31,752 nt of DNA from Oscillospiraceae bacterium (lineage in GTDB: Bacteria > Bacillota > Clostridia > Oscillospirales > Oscillospiraceae): positions 1-31,752 of the forward strand of contig JAHHSD010000017.1 in the NCBI GenBank assembly GCA_020025425.1, in the 5' to 3' direction. Positions 27,098-31,752 of this stretch are shown piece by piece; within the stretch, counting starts at the first letter, position 1, and each line of letters starts with the position of its first letter. The position numbers were made by a program, and so were the translations under genes. The notes below the pieces were generated by a model. That model saw only the letters and a list, made by a program, of their open reading frames with translations, made no database searches and was not told where the DNA came from.

Positions 27098-27457
27098 ATG
27101 GAACAAACATTATTTGAACAGAACGGCGGCACTTACACCCAGCAAGGCGATTACATGCTACCGGACATCAAACTTCTGGAGCAGCTGGAATATGAGATCG
27201 GCGTATGGGGCCAGCGTCGAATACGGTACCTCAAGGAACATCACTGTGTGCTTTACTACAATATGCTGACCCAGTGCAAACTCTATCCCCACCTGGCAGA
27301 CATTGAACAGCAGGCACAAAATATGTTTGATAGACTTGTGGACGAGCTTTCAGAACAGGAAGGTATCACAGAGCAACTCAAAGCAGAAAATCAAATGCTA
27401 TGGGTTCAAAGAATGAACAACATCCGTAACCAGGCCATGGAAATTATTTACATATAA
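27098..27457 (+). CDS. tnpV: TnpV family transposon-encoded protein
   Basis: A 119-residue protein matching TnpV, an accessory protein of unknown role carried by Tn4451/Tn4453-type mobilisable transposons of Clostridia. Recognisable are the N-terminal LFEQNGGTY, GDYMLPDIKLLEQ, the GVWGQRRIRYLKEH core, ADIEQQAQNMFDRLVDEL and the C-terminal EQLKAENQMLWVQRMNNIRNQA. AGGAGG lies 8 nt before the ATG. The rest of the transposon (tnpX recombinase, tnpZ relaxase) is absent, so it is likely a solitary remnant, though the gene itself is intact and has its own terminator. Confidence 0.88.
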   Translation: MEQTLFEQNGGTYTQQGDYMLPDIKLLEQLEYEIGVWGQRRIRYLKEHHCVLYYNMLTQCKLYPHLADIEQQAQNMFDRLVDELSEQEGITEQLKAENQMLWVQRMNNIRNQAMEIIYI

Positions 27458-27462
27458 CCGCC

Positions 27463-27505
27463 ACTCAGGGGCAATCCCTCAATCTTGCCCCTGAGTTTAT
27501 TTTTA
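27463..27505 (+). terminator. Intrinsic terminator after tnpV
   Basis: A 12-bp perfect stem ACTCAGGGGCAA (27463-27474) with its complement (27485-27496), loop of 10 nt, then a T-rich tail. Confidence 0.85.
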
Positions 27506-27730
27506 TTCAGGCGCTGGGAGATGAATGCTAATCATTCCCTTTTTAAAGTGAAATTTTATTGTATGCTTTCCCAGGGTTCTTCCATAATCACCAATCACAT
27601 AGGACTCAAGAAAAAGTCAGAAAATTTCAGATATTATGATATAATACTAATGGAAATAGTGCATTAAATGTCTCAAAAATGTAGTTATAGTTACCAGTCT
27701 AGTAAATATTTTAAAAATTTTTTAATTTAG
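27506..27730. other. AT-rich intergenic region without a gene
   Basis: About 225 bases, very AT-rich with many stops in all frames. Short frames here (for example 27485-27667) overlap the tnpV terminator and have no ribosome binding site. Nothing else recognised before the ECF-type promoter at 27731. Confidence 0.5.
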
Positions 27731-27755
27731 TGAAACCTTTTCTTTTAAAACCGTA
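27731..27755 (+). promoter_or_regulatory. ECF-type promoter of the sigma/anti-sigma genes
   Basis: TGAAACCTTTT at 27731 with -35 TGAAAC (27731-27736), 15-bp spacer and CGTA at 27752-27755. This fits the TGAAAC/CGTA pattern of Firmicute ECF sigma factors such as SigW (spacer usually 16), suggesting the sigma factor transcribes its own gene. Confidence 0.6.
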
Positions 27756-27803
27756 CTTAATGGGTAGAAGGGCCTTTCGGAAAAACACGAAGGAGGTGAA
27801 TGT

Positions 27804-28358
27804 ATGGAAGACTTTCAAATTATCGAACTATATTTTGCAAGAGATGAAGCTGCCATTCAGGAAACCGGCAATAAATATGGAAAACTGTGCTTTCAGATTG
27901 CACATAATATTCTCTTTAATATTGAGGATTCAGAAGAGTGTGTAAACGATACTTATCTTGGTGCTTGGAACACAATTCCACCGAAAAAGCCGAACAATTT
28001 TATGGCGTTTCTTTGTAAAGTAACACGCAATCTGTCATTAAAGCGTTTAGACTATAATATGGCACGAAAAAGAACGCCAGAATTACTTTCCTCTTTTGAT
28101 GAATTGGAATCTGTACTCTCTGACAGCCAAATGGAAGAAAAAATTTGTAATGAGGATATCGGTGCAGCTATTAGTAAGTTTCTAAAATCAGAATCGGCCG
28201 AAAGCAGAAATGTCTTTATAAGGAAATATTGGTTCTGTGATTCTATTAAAACAATTTCGGCAACATACGGTTTTCGGGAAGAAAAAGTAAAATCCATGCT
28301 TCACCGTACCCGAAATCGTCTGAAAGACTTTTTGAAGAAAGAAGGTATTGCATTATGA
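27804..28358 (+). CDS. ECF-type RNA polymerase sigma factor
   Basis: A 184-residue sigma-70 family protein of the ECF size class. Region 2 spans about residues 10-80 (YGKLCFQIAHNIL, SEECVNDTYLGAWNTIPP, FLCKVTRNLSLKRLDY) and region 4 about 125-180 (ISATYGFREEKVKSMLHRTRNRLKDFL). Between them is a short linker, and regions 1 and 3 are absent. GAAGGAGGTG precedes the ATG. The stop overlaps the start of the next gene by 4 nt (ATGA), coupling it to its probable anti-sigma factor. An ECF-type promoter lies 49 nt upstream, so autoregulation is likely. Codon use is AT-rich, unlike the flanks. Target genes are unknown. Confidence 0.9.
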   Translation: MEDFQIIELYFARDEAAIQETGNKYGKLCFQIAHNILFNIEDSEECVNDTYLGAWNTIPPKKPNNFMAFLCKVTRNLSLKRLDYNMARKRTPELLSSFDELESVLSDSQMEEKICNEDIGAAISKFLKSESAESRNVFIRKYWFCDSIKTISATYGFREEKVKSMLHRTRNRLKDFLKKEGIAL

Positions 28359-29047
28359 AAAAGCCAAGAATTGTTGATGCAATGGAACATATTGACGAAG
28401 ATTTGATTACAGATGCAGTTTCCTATAAACCAAAAAGAAACAGAATTTCCGGAGTATCCAAGTGGATTGCCGCTGTAGCTTGTTCTTTAGTCCTTGTTTT
28501 GGGTTGTACCATTTTTTCTCTGAGCAATCAGAACACTCAAAACGATTTAAGAGCGAAATATCCTCTTATCAGTGAAACAGATTATATGATAGATGATCCA
28601 GGCTTTTCTTTCAAAGAAAGAATTGCAATGGCACCAAATATTGCGGAAATTAAAGTCATAAAAAAACTACCAGATTATACTGTTGCTGTTGGAGATGAAG
28701 TGTATGGCACTTCTAAGGAAGTTGTTTTCTGTCAATATCAAGTTAAACTTTTAACCAATATAAGCAATACAAACATTATAACAGGAAGCGACAACACGTT
28801 TATCATTACTTTCGCTAAAGATTTTGCTCAGTCTTATCCTGCTTTAGATAATGGGATGGATGCGATTTGCTCTATCGAGGCTGCTTCCGGTGTCCATGAA
28901 GGCAAATATATTTTATATGATAGAAGTTTCTATTACGTTGATAATCAAACTGCTTTGTCTGCATACGAAGGTGACGACAGCCCTGCAAGCAAAATGTGCA
29001 AAAAAGACGCTTTGATTCAACAAATAAAAGACATTAGAAGCAAGTAA
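28355..29047 (+). CDS. Probable membrane anti-sigma factor
   Basis: A 230-residue protein with a cytoplasmic N-terminus of about 36 residues (IVDAMEHIDEDLITDAVSY), one membrane segment (about 37-55, WIAAVACSLVLVLG) and an extracytoplasmic domain of about 175 residues with no family I can name. The short N-terminal IDEDLI motif followed by basic residues and one membrane span is the usual shape of anti-sigma factors coupled to clostridial ECF sigma genes. It overlaps the sigma gene by 4 nt. It lacks the HxxxCxxC zinc motif of ZAS-type anti-sigma factors. The outer domain may sense an envelope or extracellular signal. Confidence 0.75.
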   Translation: MKKPRIVDAMEHIDEDLITDAVSYKPKRNRISGVSKWIAAVACSLVLVLGCTIFSLSNQNTQNDLRAKYPLISETDYMIDDPGFSFKERIAMAPNIAEIKVIKKLPDYTVAVGDEVYGTSKEVVFCQYQVKLLTNISNTNIITGSDNTFIITFAKDFAQSYPALDNGMDAICSIEAASGVHEGKYILYDRSFYYVDNQTALSAYEGDDSPASKMCKKDALIQQIKDIRSK

Positions 29048-29052
29048 ATTAA

Positions 29053-29089
29053 AAAACGAGATGCTGCAATTTTTGTAGCATCTCGTTTT
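29053..29089 (+). terminator. Intrinsic terminator after the anti-sigma gene
   Basis: A 13-bp perfect stem (29053-29065 and 29077-29089) with an 11-nt loop and TTTT at the end. It is near-symmetric, so it may also stop minus-strand transcripts from the small ORF at 29092-29310. Confidence 0.88.
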
Positions 29090-29091
29090 AC

Positions 29092-29310
29092 TTAATAGTC
29101 TTTGGTGTTATAGGCTACCCATTTTGCCACATAACAATCTAAATAAAATCTTGTTCCAGACTCGTTTTCAACGAACCGGTCAAAAACGCGGTATATTCCT
29201 CTGCGATCATTTCGCAAATCCGAGTCTGGAGAAATTGGTTCAACCCAAACTTCAGCATGGTGATTTATTTCCAGTCTGGAGAGCGGTTTGCCTAAGAAAA
29301 TAATTTTCAA
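29092..29310 (-). CDS. Small hypothetical protein, possibly a truncated gene
   Basis: Up to 72 residues on the minus strand, ending in RVFDRFVENESGTRFYLDCYVAKWVAYNTKDY. The balanced, acidic/aromatic composition looks like real protein. However, the only start is a TTG at 29310 without a ribosome binding site, and the frame stays open to a stop at 29362-29364 with no ATG. I suspect a 5'-truncated gene. No family recognised. Confidence 0.35.
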   Translation of the reverse strand: MKIIFLGKPLSRLEINHHAEVWVEPISPDSDLRNDRRGIYRVFDRFVENESGTRFYLDCYVAKWVAYNTKDY

Positions 29311-29598
29311 AGATATTAGCGTTAAAGCCGTACTGGGAAAGGAACCACAATGCCACCTATCTCAAATGAGAGGTGGATGGCATTATTTCATTTCCAATTG
29401 ACATATTAGCTTTTTAGATATCTCATTTTTTCGAATTTTTCTACCTCGATAATGCACAGTATTTGAACAGAAAACCCCAATGCTGTGCCTTTTTAAAAAA
29501 TGAAAAACAGAGAAAGATTTTAGGGAGAAAGTGTCTGCATCATCTTAGCGAGCAGACTGTTTATACTCCCGCAAGTCGTAAAACAGTACAATCGTTAG

Positions 29599-29742
29599 GC
29601 GTGTACTCCTAAAACCCCCAAAGGAACGCGTATAAAAAGATTAGCGGGTGCTGGTGTCATTCAGCCTCCTGATTCCAAAATGATACGGCAGACTCATGAA
29701 AGCGGTTTTTGTTGCGGCACGCCCCTATTTTTGTTAGGATAG
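29599..29742 (+). pseudogene. Possible C-terminal gene fragment
   Basis: A 48-codon frame opening directly after a TAG and lacking any upstream start. It reads TPKGTRIKRLAGAGVIQPPD, later RQTHESGFCCGTPLFLLG, then stops. The composition looks coding but no family is recognised; chance is not excluded. Confidence 0.2.
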
Positions 29743-29746
29743 GGGC
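29721..29746 (+). promoter_or_regulatory. Hairpin in the cca leader
   Basis: Perfect 8-bp stem GCCCCTAT/ATAGGGGC with a 10-nt T-rich loop, 23 nt before the cca ATG. No T run follows, so it is not a terminator. Confidence 0.4.
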
Positions 29747-29769
29747 AGGATATGAGAGAGGTGAGTGCC

Positions 29770-31098
29770 ATGACAACTTGGGACCCCAGGGCCCTGGCTG
29801 TGCTGGACCGGCTGGAGCAGGCCGGCTATCAGGCGGTGCTGGTGGGGGGCTGTGTGCGGGACATGCTCCGGGGAGAGAGCCCCCATGACTACGACGGGGC
29901 CACCGCCGCCCGGCCGGAGGAGATGCTGTCCGTCTTTGCGGGCTGGCACGTGGTCCAGACCGGCCTGAAGCACGGCACCCTCACCATCTTCTCCGACGGC
30001 CTGCCGGTGGAGATGACCACCTTCCGCACTGAGGGGACCTATACCGACCACCGCCACCCCGACCAGGTGCAGTTCACCCGCAGCCTGGCGGAGGATCTCA
30101 GCCGACGGGACTTCACCGTCAACGCCATGGCCTGGGGAAAAGGAGGTCTGACCGACCTCTTCGGCGGACAGGCCGATCTGGAGGCCCGCCTGCTGCGGGC
30201 GGTGGGACAGGCGGAGCGCCGCTTTCAGGAGGACGCCCTGCGGATGCTCCGGGCCCTGCGCTTTTCCGCCCAGCTGGGCTTCTCCCTCCATCCGGACACC
30301 GCCGCCGCCCTCCAAAGGCAGCTCCCCGCCCTGGACCAGGTCTCCCAGGAACGGGTGTGCGCCGAGCTGTTCCAGCTCCTCTGCGCCCCCTCCGGGGGAC
30401 GGGTGCTGCTGGAATGGCCCCGGGCGGCGGTTCAGATTCTCCCGGAGCTGGGCCCGGCGGTGGGCTTCGACCAGCGCTCCCCCTACCACCGCTTCGACGT
30501 GTATACCCACTGTGTCAAAACCATGGAGCTGGTCCCAAACCGCCCCGAGCTCCGGCTGGCCGCCCTGCTCCACGATGTAGGCAAGCCTTCTGCCTTTACA
30601 CAAGACAGCCAGGGCACAGGCCACTTTCCCGACCACGCCAGGCTGGGCGCCGACCTGGCCCGGGAGGCCTGCCTCCGGCTGCGCCTGAGCAATAGCCAGC
30701 GGGAGTGGGTGACCACCCTGGTGGCCCGCCACGGTATGGCCCTGCCCGCTGAGGAGCGGGTGGTCCGCCGCTGGCTGTCCCGGCTGGGGCCCGAGCTGTT
30801 TTTTGATCTGCTGGCCCTGGATCGGGCGGACAGCCTGGCCCGGGGCCTGCCCGCCGACGCCGGGGCCGAGGCCCATTTTCTCCGGATGGACCGGCTGGCC
30901 CGGGAGATCCTGGCCCGGGCGGACTGTCTCTCCCTCCGGGATCTGGCCGTGGACGGCCGGGATGCCCTGGCCGCCGGTCTGCGCGGTCCGGCCATCGGTC
31001 AGGCGCTGAACCTCCTGCTGGAGGAGGTGGTGGAGGGCCGCCTGCCCAACCGCCGGGAGGTTTTGCTCTCCGCCCTTGGCTCCGATCGGCCCTTGTGA
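29770..31098 (+). CDS. cca: CCA tRNA nucleotidyltransferase with HD domain
   Basis: A 442-residue class II CCA-adding enzyme that builds or repairs the 3' CCA of tRNAs. The head domain has GGCVRD (residues 26-31) and the metal-binding Asp40 and Asp42 (HDYDGAT), followed by RRDFTVNAMAW, FQEDALRMLRALRFSAQLGF and the neck/body domains. An HD phosphohydrolase domain follows (YTHCVKTMELV, LLHDVGK near 267, FPDHARLGADL), which in bacterial relatives removes 2',3'-cyclic phosphates. I choose the ATG at 29770, with AGAGGTG upstream, over the ATG at 29752. Base composition returns to GC-rich here, so this is core chromosome. Confidence 0.95.
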   Translation: MTTWDPRALAVLDRLEQAGYQAVLVGGCVRDMLRGESPHDYDGATAARPEEMLSVFAGWHVVQTGLKHGTLTIFSDGLPVEMTTFRTEGTYTDHRHPDQVQFTRSLAEDLSRRDFTVNAMAWGKGGLTDLFGGQADLEARLLRAVGQAERRFQEDALRMLRALRFSAQLGFSLHPDTAAALQRQLPALDQVSQERVCAELFQLLCAPSGGRVLLEWPRAAVQILPELGPAVGFDQRSPYHRFDVYTHCVKTMELVPNRPELRLAALLHDVGKPSAFTQDSQGTGHFPDHARLGADLAREACLRLRLSNSQREWVTTLVARHGMALPAEERVVRRWLSRLGPELFFDLLALDRADSLARGLPADAGAEAHFLRMDRLAREILARADCLSLRDLAVDGRDALAAGLRGPAIGQALNLLLEEVVEGRLPNRREVLLSALGSDRPL

Positions 31099-31121
31099 TT
31101 TCCACCGTTTCATGCTATGAT
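31093..31121 (+). promoter_or_regulatory. Promoter of the secreted-protein gene
   Basis: -35 TTGTGA (31093-31098, overlapping the cca stop codon), 17-bp spacer, -10 TATGAT (31116-31121). About 43 nt of leader to the GTG start. Confidence 0.6.
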
Positions 31122-31170
31122 GTGGATAAGATCTGCGCGGCCCGCCGGCCGCAGAAGGGAGGCCGTCCCC

Positions 31171-31752
31171 GTGCGACGCCGCCTATGCGCACTCCTGTGC
31201 GCCCTGGCCCTGTGCCTGAGTCTCTGCCCCCCCACCTGGGCAGCCGGAGACGTCTGCTTCACCGCCATCAATGATACTGTGCTCGCCCTCACCGCCGACA
31301 CCATGCCGGTGTGGTCGGGGGGCGTGCTCTACGTCCCCTACACCGTCTTTGACGCGGGCTCCACCGGGGTGGCCCTGGGCACCAGCGCCACATACAGCAA
31401 AAGCAGCAGCGTGGTCAGCGTGTTCAACCTGCGCCAGATGATGGTCTTTGACCTGAAGGAGGGGGTGTGCCGCAACCAGCACACCGGAGAGCTCCTGTTC
31501 GGCCAGGCCATCATCCGCAACGGCAAGCCCTACCTGCCCGCCGCCCGGGTGTGCAGCTTTTTTGGTCTGCATCCCCCGGCCTACATCTCCACCGACTACG
31601 GCTACCTGGTCCGTCTCAAAAATGGTGACGTCCGCATGAATGACACCCAGTTCGGGATCGCGGCCAGCGCCAGCAATGTGCTGAGCAACCGCCTGCGGGA
31701 CTACAACCAGGCCATGCAGCCCCCCGCCACCGTCCCGGACACCCCTCAGCTC
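31171..31752 (+). CDS. Secreted protein, N-terminal part only (runs off window)
   Basis: Open for 194 codons from a GTG at 31171, preceded by GGAGG at 8 nt. A signal peptide begins RRRLCALLCALALCLSL and is cleaved near TWAAGDV. The mature part has repeated beta-type segments (VWSGGVLYVPYTVFDA, IIRNGKPYLPAARVCSFFGL) that resemble the stalk/copper-amine-oxidase-N-like modules common in Firmicute exported proteins. After these come a polar stretch and a P/T-rich region at the window edge. The function depends on the missing C-terminus; a cell-wall-active or polysaccharide-modifying enzyme is only a guess. Confidence 0.75.
   Translation, partial: MRRRLCALLCALALCLSLCPPTWAAGDVCFTAINDTVLALTADTMPVWSGGVLYVPYTVFDAGSTGVALGTSATYSKSSSVVSVFNLRQMMVFDLKEGVCRNQHTGELLFGQAIIRNGKPYLPAARVCSFFGLHPPAYISTDYGYLVRLKNGDVRMNDTQFGIAASASNVLSNRLRDYNQAMQPPATVPDTPQL

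Larger units (their letters stand above)
27012..29750. mobile_element. AT-rich island, probable remnant of a Tn4451-type element
   Basis: From the HAD terminator to the cca gene the base composition falls sharply compared with both flanks. It encodes TnpV (a Tn4451-family accessory protein), an ECF sigma/anti-sigma pair and short ORF debris, but no recombinase. No direct repeats or attachment sites were found, so borders are approximate. Likely a decayed or partial insertion between the HAD and cca genes. Confidence 0.5.
29311..29769. other. Intergenic region with hairpins and a 48-codon open tail
   Basis: About 460 bases. Holds an imperfect hairpin at 29349-29385 (AATGCC...GGCATT), a hairpin at 29556-29587 (ACTGTTT and AAACAGT arms), and an open frame 29599-29742 without a start codon. 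Just before cca is a perfect 8-bp stem GCCCCTAT/ATAGGGGC (29721-29746). Probably the eroded right end of the AT-rich island plus the cca leader. Confidence 0.4.

Noticed and set aside
27485..27667. 60-codon plus-strand ORF in AT-rich DNA
   Set aside because: Begins inside the tnpV terminator, lacks a ribosome binding site, and has the composition expected of AT-rich noncoding DNA.

Overview
The window is GC-rich chromosomal DNA from an anaerobic, low-motility-style Clostridia bacterium. Its gene content (NSS and MATE transporters, split ThrE pair, Rrf2-NifS-NifU, DUF6512, DUF4358, MBOAT/DHHW, a PF14196 protein, TnpV) best fits a gut Oscillospiraceae relative of Flavonifractor, Lawsonibacter or Intestinimonas. 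This placement is inferred from gene families; no rRNA is present. Starts are mostly ATG with strong AGGAGG-type ribosome binding sites, and many units end in clear intrinsic terminators.

Layout. 1-892: 3' part of obg with its terminator. 893-1950: AT-richer stretch with a DUF6512 membrane protein. 1959-7829 (minus strand): an SGNH-hydrolase lipoprotein, a two-gene threonine/serine exporter, a MATE efflux protein, an NSS sodium symporter and the tRNA methyltransferase TrmO. 8187-10946 (plus): secA. 11014-13181 (minus): Fe-S assembly genes nifS, nifU and an Rrf2/IscR-like regulator, with a palindrome over the nifS promoter. 13370-17359 (minus): SmtB-like ArsR regulator, stand-alone HMA metallochaperone, P1B-2 Zn/Cd ATPase, then NUDIX hydrolase and aldose-epimerase genes that overlap by 4 nt. 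17592-22772 (plus): two DUF4358 lipoproteins (one with an Ig-like domain), MBOAT O-acyltransferase, DHHW/SGNH partner and a tRNA-dihydrouridine synthase. 22843-25207 (minus): mtnA, class II aldolase and a cysteine-rich PF14196 protein, apparently one operon. 25365-26885 (plus): cytidylate-kinase-like protein and a Cof-type HAD phosphatase. 27012-29750: an AT-rich island with transposon protein TnpV, an ECF sigma factor with its likely anti-sigma, and gene debris. 29770-31098: CCA-adding enzyme. 31171-end: start of a secreted protein.

Working groups. (i) nifS-nifU-rrf2 form a self-regulated Fe-S assembly unit. (ii) arsR-HMA-ATPase form a zinc/cadmium efflux unit. (iii) DUF4358-DUF4358-MBOAT-DHHW form a candidate cell-surface O-acylation module. 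(iv) mtnA-aldolase fit the DHAP shunt that recycles 5'-methylthioadenosine or 5'-deoxyadenosine by-products, here joined by a PF14196 protein. (v) The ECF sigma/anti-sigma pair carries its own ECF-type promoter inside a foreign-looking island. The strongest candidates for undescribed biology are (iii), (iv) and (v).
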